DNA of 35,186 nt from Clostridia bacterium. Lineage in GTDB: Bacteria > Bacillota > Clostridia > UBA1381. The stretch lies in contig JAFSXU010000045.1 of assembly GCA_017443895.1 (NCBI GenBank), positions 1 through 35,186 on the forward strand, read 5' to 3'. Position numbers and translations under genes: made by a program. The notes under the pieces are model-generated. The model made no database searches and was not told the origin of the DNA. It saw nothing but the letters and a program-made list of their open reading frames with translations. Shown one piece after another: positions 21,056-29,615 of the stretch; the first letter of the stretch is position 1, and every line of letters begins with the position of its first letter.

Positions 21056-22921
21056 TTAATTTCCTTTGGAATGAAAATAGTTATATACATTTTCCGCGGC
21101 GGCATATGTCATGCCCTCCGCCTGTTGCAAATCACTTATTTGCGCTTCTTTTATTTTATCAACAGAACCAAATTCCGTCAATAGCGATTTGCGTCTTTTT
21201 TCGCCTATGCCGGGAATTTTATCAAGCTCGGAGCTGATTTTACCATGCAATTTTCTGTGATACGATATTGCGGTATTGTGTACCTCGTCCTGAATATTGG
21301 TTATAAGCTTGAATGCGGCGCTTGCAGGACTTATTTCTATCTCGCCCGCCTTACCTATTAAGCCTCTTGTTCTGTGCTTATCATTTTTAACCATACCAAA
21401 GACGGGTATGTCAATTTCCATCATATCCATAAGCTCGGATATTGTGCTTAAATGCCCCTTACCGCCGTCAAGCAAGATAAGATCGGGGCGTGGTAAAAAC
21501 TTTGCATCGGAGCTTTTCATCGTTCCGTTTTTAATCGCCTCTTCCTCATCCATGGCGTGCTTAAAGCGCCTGTATATAACCTCGCTCATTGCCGCATAGT
21601 CGTCTGCGCCCTCAAACGATTTAATTTTAAATATCCTGTACTTCCTTTTTGCCGCCTGACCGTTATCAAACACGACCATACCGCCCACATTATCCGCACC
21701 CTGTATATTTGAAATATCATATGCTTCAATCCTGTGCGGTATATCCGCCATACCTAAAAGCTCCTTTAAATTATCAAGTACCGTATTTTTTTCTCTTGCC
21801 TTTAGCACCTTTATTTTATGGTTTTCAAGCGCTTTTTGGGCGTTTTTTTCAACCATTTTAACCATTTGCGCCTTTTCGCCCCGAACAGGCACAACAAAAC
21901 GAATATGCCTGTGCGCTCTGTCGCTTAGCCATTTCTCGATTGCGTCCTTATCCTCTATCTCAAACTGAGTAAGAATTGTCGGCGGTACATAGTCGCTGTC
22001 CTGATAGAATTGCTTAATAAAATCGGTTATTATCTCCTCATTTGACGAGTTCTGACCGTTATCAAGTCTGTAGCTTTCACGCCCTATTACCTTACCGCCA
22101 CGAACAAAGAACACCTCGCAAAATGTAATTGAGTTCTCCCTGGCTATTGCAACCACATCGCTGTCTGTCTGGTGGTTTGCATTTATCGCTTTTTGGTTCT
22201 TTTCAATCTCCTCTATTGCGTTTATCTTATCCCTTAAAGATGCCGCCCTTTCAAATTCAAGGTTATGCGATGCCTCTGACATCTTCTTTTTTAAATCACT
22301 TAAAAGCTCCTTATGGTTACCGTCAAGGAATTTGCAGATTTCCTTGAACACCTCTCTGTATTCCTCTTTTGATACCCTGCCCGTGCATGGCGCAATACAG
22401 GCATTTATGTGATAATTAAGGCACGGTCTGCCTTTACGGATATCCTCGGGGAAACGCCTGTGGCATTTTGGAGGCTTAAAGAATTTTTGGATAAGCTCCA
22501 GGGTTGATTTTATAACCGAGCCGCACACATACGGGCCGTAATATTTTGCTCCGTCACGGCTTAAACGGCGCACCTGAAAAACACGGGGATATTCCTCGTT
22601 CATTGTTACCTTCAAATACGGATAATGCTTATCGTCCTTTAACAGGATATTGTATTTGGGGCGATGCTTTTTTATCAGGTTACATTCAAGAACAAGCGCC
22701 TCCGTTTCGGTATCCGTTATTATATACTCAAAATAGGCAATATTTGAAACCATAGCACGGACCTTCGCAGTATGGTTTTGACTGTTTTGGAAATATTGGC
22801 GGACTCTGTTTTTTAACACCTTTGCCTTACCAACATATATTATCTCGCCGTCACTGTTATGCATAAGATATACGCCCGGATTTGACGGTAAGTTCTTTAG
22901 TTCTGTTTCAAAATCAAACAT
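21056..22921 (-). CDS. uvrC: UvrABC system protein C (excinuclease subunit)
   Basis: Makes both incisions around bulky DNA lesions after UvrA/UvrB loading. 621 aa, full length. GIY-YIG nuclease at about 13-90 (PGVYLMHNSDGEIIYVGKAK), a Cys-containing middle segment (GRPCLNYHINACIAPCTG), the UVR helix near 205-235, the RNase-H-like C-terminal nuclease (EAYDISNIQGADNVGGMVVF, PDLILLDGGKGHL) and helix-hairpin-helix ends (IPGIGEKRRKSLL). GGAG precedes the ATG. The ptsH terminator lies just upstream; no separate promoter is obvious in the 74-bp gap. Confidence 0.97.
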   Translation of the reverse strand: MFDFETELKNLPSNPGVYLMHNSDGEIIYVGKAKVLKNRVRQYFQNSQNHTAKVRAMVSNIAYFEYIITDTETEALVLECNLIKKHRPKYNILLKDDKHYPYLKVTMNEEYPRVFQVRRLSRDGAKYYGPYVCGSVIKSTLELIQKFFKPPKCHRRFPEDIRKGRPCLNYHINACIAPCTGRVSKEEYREVFKEICKFLDGNHKELLSDLKKKMSEASHNLEFERAASLRDKINAIEEIEKNQKAINANHQTDSDVVAIARENSITFCEVFFVRGGKVIGRESYRLDNGQNSSNEEIITDFIKQFYQDSDYVPPTILTQFEIEDKDAIEKWLSDRAHRHIRFVVPVRGEKAQMVKMVEKNAQKALENHKIKVLKAREKNTVLDNLKELLGMADIPHRIEAYDISNIQGADNVGGMVVFDNGQAAKRKYRIFKIKSFEGADDYAAMSEVIYRRFKHAMDEEEAIKNGTMKSSDAKFLPRPDLILLDGGKGHLSTISELMDMMEIDIPVFGMVKNDKHRTRGLIGKAGEIEISPASAAFKLITNIQDEVHNTAISYHRKLHGKISSELDKIPGIGEKRRKSLLTEFGSVDKIKEAQISDLQQAEGMTYAAAENVYNYFHSKGN

Positions 22922-22936
22922 TGTAATCTCCGATAT

Positions 22937-22972
22937 ATTAAAATAACCCTACACACAAAATGTAGAGTTATT
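22937..22972 (-). terminator. Terminator after ptsH
   Basis: Minus strand 12-bp stem (one G-U pair) between 22961-22972 and 22942-22953, with a 7-base loop and a T-rich tail TTATTTTAAT. It lies between ptsH and uvrC. Confidence 0.75.
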
Positions 22973-22995
22973 TATTGTTTACTTACTTAATCTAA

Positions 22996-23259
22996 TTATT
23001 CAGAAAAGTTTGACTCGATAAGCTCAACGAGTGCCTTAACTGCCTCTTCTTCATCACTGCCGTCAGCGACAAGATTGATTGCTGTGCCTTTTACAATGCC
23101 CAAAGACAATACTCCCAAAAGGCTCTTTGCATTTACTCGTCTCTCATCCTTTTCAACCCAAATGCTTGACTTGAATTCATTCGCTCTCTGAATAAAAAAT
23201 GTAGCCGGTCTTGCATGTAAACCTACTGAATTTTGAACTGTTACACCACTTGAAACCAT
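22996..23259 (-). CDS. ptsH: Phosphocarrier protein HPr
   Basis: 87 aa. His15 in GLHARPAT accepts phosphate from Enzyme I, and Ser46 in NAKSLLGVLSLG is the HPr kinase site for carbon catabolite control, so this is true HPr and not Crh (which lacks the His). The gene stands alone without ptsI, between recA and uvrC; a terminator and its own promoter make it monocistronic. The ribosome site AGAGGGGG lies 9 nt before the ATG. Confidence 0.95.
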   Translation of the reverse strand: MVSSGVTVQNSVGLHARPATFFIQRANEFKSSIWVEKDERRVNAKSLLGVLSLGIVKGTAINLVADGSDEEEAVKALVELIESNFSE

Positions 23260-23316
23260 TACAGGGCCCCCTCTTATACTAAGTAAAATTGTTAGCTGAA
23301 TACTAAATACAATATA

Positions 23317-23345
23317 AGAATACTATGAAAATTCAATTTCGTCAA
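23317..23345 (-). promoter_or_regulatory. Sigma-A promoter of ptsH
   Basis: Minus strand TTGACG (23340-23345), a 17-bp spacer and TATTCT (23317-23322), giving a start near 23310 and a leader of about 50 nt. A second TTGACG lies at 23372-23377, but its -10 is poor. Confidence 0.8.
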
Positions 23346-23402
23346 TAGATTTTTAGCAAATAATTTATTTTTCGTCAATATGGACTATTGCAAAGATTTT
23401 TT

Positions 23403-24470
23403 TTAATTATTTTCGGTTATTTCAACCACTTGCGTTTTTGTATTCTGTCCCAATAAATCCCTTACCTGATTTTCTATCATTTTGGTAAATTCTTGGTTCT
23501 CTACCATATATTTGCGGACATTATCCCTGCCCTGACCAATCTTTTCGCCGTTATAGCTAAACCATGCGCCTGATTTTTTGATAATATCGTACTCCACCGC
23601 AAGGTCTAAAATACCGCCCTCTTTTGAAATACCCTCGCCGTAGAGAATATCAAATTCAGCCTCTTTAAACGGAGGTGCAACCTTGTTTTTAACTACCTTT
23701 ACACGGCAATGGTTGCCTATAGGCTCCGTGCCGTTTTTAATGGTTTCCTGGCGTCTTACATCCAATCTTACGGATGCAAAGAACTTTAGCGCTCTTCCAC
23801 CCGGCGTTGTTTCGGGGTTTCCGTATATGACGCCAACCTTTTCACGGAGCTGGTTAATAAATATTACAACCGTTCCGGATTTTGCAATGATTGCCGTTAA
23901 TTTCCTTAATGCCTGTGACATCAACCGTGCAAGCAAGCCTACATGGGTATCGCCCATTTCGCCCTCAATTTCAGCCTTTGGAACAAGCGCCGCAACAGAG
24001 TCTATAACGATAATATCCAATGCCCCCGAGCGTACCAGTGCTTCACAAATATCTAAAGCCTGCTCGCCTGTATCAGGCTGTGCAACAATCAAATTATCAA
24101 TATCAACGCCTAATTTCTGCGCATACACAGGGTCAAGTGCGTGCTCTGCATCAATAAACGCAGCCTCACCGCCCATTTTCTGAGCCTCGGCAACAGCATG
24201 GAGCGCAACCGTTGTTTTACCCGATGATTCGGGGCCGTATATTTCAATCACTCTGCCTCGTGGGAAACCGCCCACACCCAATGCCATATCCAGTGTCAGC
24301 GATCCTGACGGGATAGCATCGACAGATGCAACATGTGTATCGCCAAGCTTCATAATCGAACCCGTTCCGTATTCTTTTTCAATTACGGCAAAAACCGATT
24401 CGAGCGCTTTTTTCTTTTCTTCGTCAACTTTTCTTTCTACTCTTGGTTTCTCTTTGCTATCCTTTGCCAT
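23403..24470 (-). CDS. recA: Recombinase RecA
   Basis: ATP-dependent strand-exchange protein and SOS co-protease. 355 aa, normal. Walker A GPESSGKT at 79-86, then the central [22 protein letters not shown] loop, [28 protein letters not shown] and the C-terminal [17 protein letters not shown] are all RecA signatures. No intein. AAGGAG lies before the ATG. Promoter and SOS box are at 24486-24540. cinA lies upstream, the usual neighbour in Firmicutes. Confidence 0.98.
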   Translation of the reverse strand: MAKDSKEKPRVERKVDEEKKKALESVFAVIEKEYGTGSIMKLGDTHVASVDAIPSGSLTLDMALGVGGFPRGRVIEIYGPESSGKTTVALHAVAEAQKMGGEAAFIDAEHALDPVYAQKLGVDIDNLIVAQPDTGEQALDICEALVRSGALDIIVIDSVAALVPKAEIEGEMGDTHVGLLARLMSQALRKLTAIIAKSGTVVIFINQLREKVGVIYGNPETTPGGRALKFFASVRLDVRRQETIKNGTEPIGNHCRVKVVKNKVAPPFKEAEFDILYGEGISKEGGILDLAVEYDIIKKSGAWFSYNGEKIGQGRDNVRKYMVENQEFTKMIENQVRDLLGQNTKTQVVEITENN

Positions 24471-24485
24471 TATTATTCTCCTTAT

Positions 24486-24499
24486 CGAACATTTGTTTT
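24486..24499. promoter_or_regulatory. LexA (DinR) SOS box of recA
   Basis: CGAACATTTGTTTT matches the Firmicutes LexA consensus CGAACRNRYGTTYC at all but two fixed positions. It sits between the recA start point and the ribosome site, where a bound LexA would block transcription. No other such box was noted at pcrA or uvrC. Confidence 0.75.
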
Positions 24500-24511
24500 A
24501 ATTTCAGGTTT

Positions 24512-24540
24512 ATTATAGCATATGTTTTTTTACATTGCAA
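24512..24540 (-). promoter_or_regulatory. Sigma-A promoter of recA
   Basis: Minus strand TTGCAA (24535-24540), a 17-bp spacer and TATAAT (24512-24517). The start point would be near 24505, just before the SOS box. Confidence 0.8.
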
Positions 24541-24605
24541 GCATTTTTAAATAAAAATTTAGTGCGAATTTCAAAAATCCCGTTTTCTGTACGACTTTTG
24601 GTACA

Positions 24606-25073
24606 TTAAATGCGGTTTGCAAGGATTTTCATAACCTCGTTGCAGGTTTTATTCCGTACCTCTTGCCTATCTCCCGAAAAATGAAATTCAAAGACCTCAA
24701 TATCGGATTTTATATTTATTCCCACAAAAACCGTGCCCACAGGCTTATCCTTTGTGCCTCCGCCCGGTCCTGCGATGCCCGTTATTCCAACGCCGACATC
24801 GGCTTTTGTATGCTCACATATTCCCTTTGCCATTTGATATGCTGTATCATAGCTTACAGCGCCCTCTGTATTTAGAGTTTCCTCCGATACATTAAGCTCC
24901 CTTATCTTTGCCGAGTTTGCATAGGTTACTATGCACTCGTCTATTACCTCCGATGCGCCCGGCACATCTGTAAGCATGGCGGATAACAGTCCGCCCGTAC
25001 AGCTCTCGGCAGTGGAAATTTTTAATTTTTTATCTATCAGCTTATCTATAAGCTCTTTTGCCAAATCAGTCAT
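24606..25073 (-). CDS. CinA C-terminal domain protein (nicotinamide-nucleotide amidase, PncC-like)
   Basis: 155 aa, only the CinA C-terminal amidase domain and not the full CinA. It converts NMN to NaMN, recycling the product of NAD-dependent ligases. The motifs STAESCTGGLLSAMLTDVPGAS near residue 20, TYANSAK, EGAVSYDTA and GITGIAGPGGGTKDKPVGTVFV are family marks, including the Ser and Lys involved in amidase activity. GGAG lies before the ATG. It lies upstream of recA on the same strand, but recA has its own promoter. Confidence 0.92.
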   Translation of the reverse strand: MTDLAKELIDKLIDKKLKISTAESCTGGLLSAMLTDVPGASEVIDECIVTYANSAKIRELNVSEETLNTEGAVSYDTAYQMAKGICEHTKADVGVGITGIAGPGGGTKDKPVGTVFVGINIKSDIEVFEFHFSGDRQEVRNKTCNEVMKILANRI

Positions 25074-25149
25074 TATTTATCTCCATTCCGACACAAAGTA
25101 TACGACATAAATATGCAGGGTGGAAAAGAAGCAAGCAGATTGCAGTTTT

Positions 25150-25225
25150 AAGCGAGCGGTGCTGTTTATGCACCGCAAAGATGTGCGGCAGCCATTAGGC
25201 TGACTTTTGGCTTTGCCAAAAGTTG
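25150..25225. repeat. Cluster of three hairpins in the pncC-thiI gap
   Basis: Three adjacent inverted repeats: GCGGTGC/GCACCGC (25156-25176), CAGCC/GGCTG with a 4-base loop (25189-25202) and a perfect 9-bp ACTTTTGGC/GCCAAAAGT with a 3-base loop (25203-25223). No T-run follows on either strand, so it is not a plain terminator. The G+C-rich arms stand out from the A+T-rich gaps elsewhere. The surrounding 25074-25285 holds no gene. It could be an interspersed palindromic repeat or a structured 3' UTR of the thiI transcript. Confidence 0.6.
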
Positions 25226-25285
25226 CTGACCATCAGATACCGCCCCGAGTGAAAAAACTGTGAGATGCGCCGCTTATTTTTCGCA

Positions 25286-26470
25286 CTAATTACCCTTTGG
25301 GAATACTTCTATCCTCTCTACTCCTTCAAGTGCCTTGTCAATCAAAGCTTCAACATCCAAACGGCTTTCTGTGCGTTCAATATTGGCTCTTTGAGGGTTT
25401 GTTGTGGGATGCTTTGGTGTAAACACCGTACAGCAATCCTCATACGGAAGAATAGATGTTTCAAATGCGCCTATTTCTCTTGAGCGTTCAATAATTTCGT
25501 TTTTATCCATACCGATAAGCGGTTGTAAAATCGGCATATCAACAACGGAATTTGTTACATCAAGTGCAGCCAAGGTCTGGCTTGCAACCTGTCCAACACT
25601 CTCGCCTGTTACAAGTGCCAAGGACTTATTCCGCCTTGCAATACGCTCTGAAATTCTCATCATAAACCTGCGCATAATAAGCGTCATATGCTCCTCGGGG
25701 CAGTTATCCCTAATCTGAAGCTGAATTTCTGTAAACGGCACGATATAGAGATTTATTTTTGATGTATACTGCGCCAAAATCGAAGCAAGCTCAATAACCT
25801 TTTCCTTTGCACGCTCCGATGTATACGGGAACGAGAAAAAGTTTACAGCGTCAATTGTTACACCTCGCTTTGAAATCATATGTCCTGCAACGGGACTGTC
25901 TATACCGCCCGACAGGAGCAAGGTAGCCTTTGAGCCTGTGCCGATAGGCATTCCGCCCTGACCTTGGATTTTATTCTCCATGCGGTATACATACGCGCCA
26001 AAGTCCCTTACCTCAACACGCACATTTATATCCGGGTTATGCACATCGACACGGACATTTGGGTATTCGTCATCCAAAAATCCGCCAACCTCAAAGCAGA
26101 TTTCGGGCGATTTTAAAGGGAATTGCTTATCGGAGCGCTTTGCCTCAACCTTAAAGCTGAGTCCGTCACGAAAATCAGGCTCTAAATACTCCTTTGCAAC
26201 CCTTTTTATATCCTCTATATCCTTATTTGCAACCGCCGCCTTTGTTATGGCAACAAGTCCGAAAATTTTTGACAGTCTCTCAACCACCAAATCAATTTTT
26301 TCACTGTCCGAAACATCTATATACACCGTTGCCTGTGCCAATCTCATATTAAACTCGGCAACATTCTTTAATGAGTTTCGTATATTGTTTAAAAGGATAT
26401 TCTCAAACTTTACTCTGTTTCCGCCCTTTAGAATAATCTCCCCATATTTTGCAAGAATTATTTCTTTCAT
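25286..26470 (-). CDS. thiI: tRNA sulfurtransferase ThiI (4-thiouridine synthase)
   Basis: 394 aa. It adenylates U8 of tRNA and inserts sulfur from a cysteine desulfurase. An N-terminal ferredoxin-like part, a THUMP RNA-binding domain (about 60-165), and the PP-loop SGGIDSPVAGH (about 188-198) are seen, with the family block NFFSFPYTSERAKEKV after it. The E. coli rhodanese extension is absent, as in Bacillus. It begins directly after the stop of the cysteine desulfurase gene, which fits a dedicated NifZ-ThiI-like sulfur relay. Confidence 0.95.
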   Translation of the reverse strand: MKEIILAKYGEIILKGGNRVKFENILLNNIRNSLKNVAEFNMRLAQATVYIDVSDSEKIDLVVERLSKIFGLVAITKAAVANKDIEDIKRVAKEYLEPDFRDGLSFKVEAKRSDKQFPLKSPEICFEVGGFLDDEYPNVRVDVHNPDINVRVEVRDFGAYVYRMENKIQGQGGMPIGTGSKATLLLSGGIDSPVAGHMISKRGVTIDAVNFFSFPYTSERAKEKVIELASILAQYTSKINLYIVPFTEIQLQIRDNCPEEHMTLIMRRFMMRISERIARRNKSLALVTGESVGQVASQTLAALDVTNSVVDMPILQPLIGMDKNEIIERSREIGAFETSILPYEDCCTVFTPKHPTTNPQRANIERTESRLDVEALIDKALEGVERIEVFPKGN

Positions 26471-27601
26471 TTACATAAATCTCCTTATCATTGCAGTTTC
26501 ACTTTTTATAATCTCCACTGCCTCATCAAGCTCCAAAATGCTTGTAGCATATGAAAAGCTAAACCGTACAGCTCCCCCTACCTCTTTATCGTTCTTGCCC
26601 ATTGCGACAAGCACATGGGAGGGCTGGGGCTTATGGCTTGAACAAGCCGAGCCTGTTGACACATAAACGCCCTTTGCCTCTAAGGCATGGAGCAGTATCT
26701 CTGCCTTGATACCCAAAAATGAAACATTTAAAACGGTATTTGAGTTAAATTCATCAGAGCCGTTTATAACAATATCTGGAACTTCGTTTATTAACCTGTT
26801 TTTAAAATGCTCACGCAAGGCTTTAAATTTTTGGGTATCCGTCTTTATATCCTTTGCAGCCGCGCCAAACGCCAGTATTCCGCCCACATTTTCAGTGCCA
26901 GGCCTTAATCCCGACTGCTGTTCTCCGCCGTATATAAGCGGTGAAACATACCTTGTATCGGATATGTACATCGCACCCACGCCCTTAAAGGCGTGGATTT
27001 TATGCGCGCTTATTGTTGCAAAGTCCAATTTCATTTTCTTCACATTTACATTTATCTTACCAAACGCCTGAACACAGTCCGAATGTATAAATGCATTTTT
27101 TGCAATATCGGATATTTCATCCTTTATCATATCCACAGGCTGTATAACGCCTGTTTCATTATTTACATACATTATGCTTATAAGCGTGGTCTTATCAGTC
27201 ACGGCATTTTTTATATCCGAAATTGACACTCTGCCGTCATTATCCGCATCAAGATAAGTTACAGAAAAGCCCTCACGCTCAAGCCTTTTAAATGCCTCTA
27301 ATACCGAGGGGTGTTCTATCTTTGATGTTACAAGATGCGTGCCCCATTTTTTTCGGGCGTTGGCAACACCGAATATTATGGTATTGTTTGCCTCTGTTCC
27401 ACCCGAGGTAAAGTATATGCAGTTTGGACTGCAATTTAATTTACTTGCAATTTGTGCCTTTGCCTCTTTTATTGCTTTTTCAGCCGCAAGCCCCAGTCCG
27501 TGCAATGACGACGGGTTTCCGAACATCTCGCCCACACTCATCATCGCATCAACAGCATTCTTTGACGGCTTCGTTGTTGCGGCATTATCAAGATATATCA
27601 T
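26471..27601 (-). CDS. Cysteine desulfurase partnered with ThiI
   Basis: 376-aa class V PLP enzyme, IscS/NifS type. The N-terminus YLDNAATTKPS, FTSGGTEANN for PLP phosphate, the PLP Lys in SAHKIHAFKGVG, and the persulfide Cys in STGSACSSHKPQPS are all present. It lacks scaffold genes (iscU/sufU) next to it and is coupled to thiI, so its sulfur most likely goes to tRNA 4-thiouridine as with Bacillus NifZ. GAGG lies 9-10 nt before the ATG, inside the end of the hydrolase gene. Confidence 0.94.
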   Translation of the reverse strand: MIYLDNAATTKPSKNAVDAMMSVGEMFGNPSSLHGLGLAAEKAIKEAKAQIASKLNCSPNCIYFTSGGTEANNTIIFGVANARKKWGTHLVTSKIEHPSVLEAFKRLEREGFSVTYLDADNDGRVSISDIKNAVTDKTTLISIMYVNNETGVIQPVDMIKDEISDIAKNAFIHSDCVQAFGKINVNVKKMKLDFATISAHKIHAFKGVGAMYISDTRYVSPLIYGGEQQSGLRPGTENVGGILAFGAAAKDIKTDTQKFKALREHFKNRLINEVPDIVINGSDEFNSNTVLNVSFLGIKAEILLHALEAKGVYVSTGSACSSHKPQPSHVLVAMGKNDKEVGGAVRFSFSYATSILELDEAVEIIKSETAMIRRFM

Positions 27602-27605
27602 TTAA

Positions 27606-28376
27606 TCAGTCCTCTGCTAAAAAAGTTACCACTCTCTCCCTTACCTCATCAAAGGCGAAAGCGTCAAGGCTATGTATTTCATTTTCAATCAAAACCACTT
27701 CCGTATTTTGAGGCATATGCTCACGGTAGCGCTTTGCACCGATAACGCCTACCGCATCATCGTTTGTGCCGTGTATGATAAGCGTTTTACCCCTGAACAG
27801 CTTTGTTGTTTCATATACGGGCAGGGTTTTGTTTACCCTGAACATAAATCCCCATGCCTTGGAGTTGTTATCATTTTCCCACGGTATTATATAATCGGGC
27901 ACATTTACAGGATCAAATGCCGTACCGAAACAACTGCCCCTGTTTGCATCGTCAACCATGGTTGCCGCAGGTGCAAGCATTACAAGTTTTTTTACAATAT
28001 CCGTATAGTAGCCTGCCATCATGCCTGCAACCACTCCGCCCATTGAATGACCCAGAAGGTATATATCCTCTGTAAAGTCCAACGACTTTGTATATTCAAT
28101 AATCTTTGCGGCATCTAAAAGCTCGCCAAGTATCGTCATATCCGAAAACTTACCGTCGCTTATGCCATGACCGTTAAAGTCAAACTTAATACTTGCAATA
28201 TTATGCTTTAGAAGCTCGTTTGTTATCTCGTAAAACTGATGGTTGTCCACATCATCGCTCGATGATCCCAAAAGCCCGTGAAACATTATAACAACAGGAC
28301 ATTTTTTAACCTCGGGTTTAAAAATTCTGCCCCTTAATGTAAGTCCGTCACGAATTATCTCAACTTTTTGTTCCAT
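27606..28376 (-). CDS. Alpha/beta-hydrolase (serine esterase-like)
   Basis: 256 aa. Oxyanion-hole region FHGLLGSSSD near residue 33, nucleophile elbow GHSMGG near 109, acid in HGTNDDAVG near 203, and His in NEIHSLDAF near 236 make a complete triad. There is no signal peptide, so it is cytoplasmic. The layout resembles feruloyl/cinnamoyl esterase-like hydrolases of gut bacteria (LRGRIFKP..., HGL.GSS.D), which would fit the GH43 gene nearby, but the substrate cannot be told. It sits within the rsgA-thiI run, 1 bp from thiN. Confidence 0.85.
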   Translation of the reverse strand: MEQKVEIIRDGLTLRGRIFKPEVKKCPVVIMFHGLLGSSSDDVDNHQFYEITNELLKHNIASIKFDFNGHGISDGKFSDMTILGELLDAAKIIEYTKSLDFTEDIYLLGHSMGGVVAGMMAGYYTDIVKKLVMLAPAATMVDDANRGSCFGTAFDPVNVPDYIIPWENDNNSKAWGFMFRVNKTLPVYETTKLFRGKTLIIHGTNDDAVGVIGAKRYREHMPQNTEVVLIENEIHSLDAFAFDEVRERVVTFLAED

Positions 28377-28377
28377 A

Positions 28378-28986
28378 TCATTCTCCGTTATTTATTACTA
28401 TTATTCCCATTCCGCTCTCGCTCTTTATAGTACAGTCATCGCTTACAATAACATTGCTTACACCTCGGCTTTTGCCAAAATAAAGCGTTTCATTATCAAG
28501 AGGATAGTCAAGTCCTGCTGTGCTGATACCTATAATATCGCCGTTTATCGGGATAATTGAGAGGGTTTTACCTTTTCTGTTTTTAATTGATACTTCCCCT
28601 AAAAACGCAAAAATCTCGTTTTTATCATCAAGTATCTTTGCCTCTGCATATCTTGTAAGCATCAATATGTTATTTAGCATATGGTCTGCCCTATCGCCCG
28701 TAAATCCAAGAAGCAATATTTCATCAGCGCCTTGCTCCTCTGCCAAAGACAGAGCAAGCTCGCTGTCAGTTTCGTCTTTTCGTACAGGGAATTTAAGCGT
28801 TTTAATACCTTTTGGAATATCACGAATTGAATCAAAATCACCAACCAAAAGGTTTGGCACAATACCCATATTTTTTGCATGGTTATAACCGCCGTCCGCA
28901 CAAATTATATAATCATCTTTGCGGATTTGTTTTTTTAAATGTGCATAGTCATTTATCTGACCGCTGCCTATTATAACTACTCTCAT
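28378..28986 (-). CDS. thiN: Thiamine pyrophosphokinase
   Basis: 202 aa. Makes thiamine diphosphate from thiamine and ATP. ADGGYNHAKNMGIVPNLLVGDFDSI near residue 30, the FPVRKDETDSELAL block near 67 and LGFTGDRADHMLNNI near 97 are the core of the TPK family. Its ATG overlaps the rpe stop (ATGA). The order rsgA-rpe-thiN matches B. subtilis. Confidence 0.95.
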   Translation of the reverse strand: MRVVIIGSGQINDYAHLKKQIRKDDYIICADGGYNHAKNMGIVPNLLVGDFDSIRDIPKGIKTLKFPVRKDETDSELALSLAEEQGADEILLLGFTGDRADHMLNNILMLTRYAEAKILDDKNEIFAFLGEVSIKNRKGKTLSIIPINGDIIGISTAGLDYPLDNETLYFGKSRGVSNVIVSDDCTIKSESGMGIIVINNGE

Positions 28987-29615
28987 TTGCTCATTAAAGT
29001 CTTTATATTTTTCTCTATATCACCGGCAAAAACGCAAGTTCCCGCAACAATTACATTTGCGCCTGCGTCCATTGCCACACTCACATTATCAAGTGTTATT
29101 CCGCCGTCTACCTGTATAAGGTAGTCCTTACCTACGATTTTACGGAGCTTTGTAATCTTTTCATTTACGCTGTCTATGTATTTCTGACCGCCAAGCCCCG
29201 GAACTACAGTCATTAAAAGCACCATATCAATATCGTCTACATAAGGAAGAACCGTTTCAAGCTCTGTTGCAGGGTTTATGGCAATAGCCGCTTTCTTGCC
29301 ACGGCTGTGTATCATATCTATACACTGCTTTGGGTCCTTTGCCGCCTCGATATGGAAGCACACGCTATCGGCGCCCGAATCAATGATTTTGTCAATGTAT
29401 TTTTCGGGATTTTCAATCATTAAATGTGCGTCAAAAAATATATCAGAGTATTTTCTGATTGATTTTATAACAGGCATTGCAAAGGAAATATTCTCAACAA
29501 AATGCCCGTCCATAACATCAATATGAAGCCACTGCGCTCCTGCTTTTTCTATTGTTTTAATCTGTTCTCCCAAAATCCCAAAATCTGCCGATAAAATTGA
29601 TGGTGATAGTATCAT
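28983..29615 (-). CDS. rpe: Ribulose-phosphate 3-epimerase
   Basis: 210 aa from ATG 29615. An in-frame TTG at 29627 includes part of the GGGAG site and is unlikely. Interconverts ribulose-5-P and xylulose-5-P. LSPSILSADF, WLHIDVMDGHFVENISFAMPV, FDAHLMI, VLLMTVVPGLGGQKYI and QVDGGITLDN are the conserved blocks, with metal-binding His and Asp residues present. ATGA overlaps with rsgA before it and thiN after it show tight coupling. Confidence 0.96.
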   Translation of the reverse strand: MILSPSILSADFGILGEQIKTIEKAGAQWLHIDVMDGHFVENISFAMPVIKSIRKYSDIFFDAHLMIENPEKYIDKIIDSGADSVCFHIEAAKDPKQCIDMIHSRGKKAAIAINPATELETVLPYVDDIDMVLLMTVVPGLGGQKYIDSVNEKITKLRKIVGKDYLIQVDGGITLDNVSVAMDAGANVIVAGTCVFAGDIEKNIKTLMSK

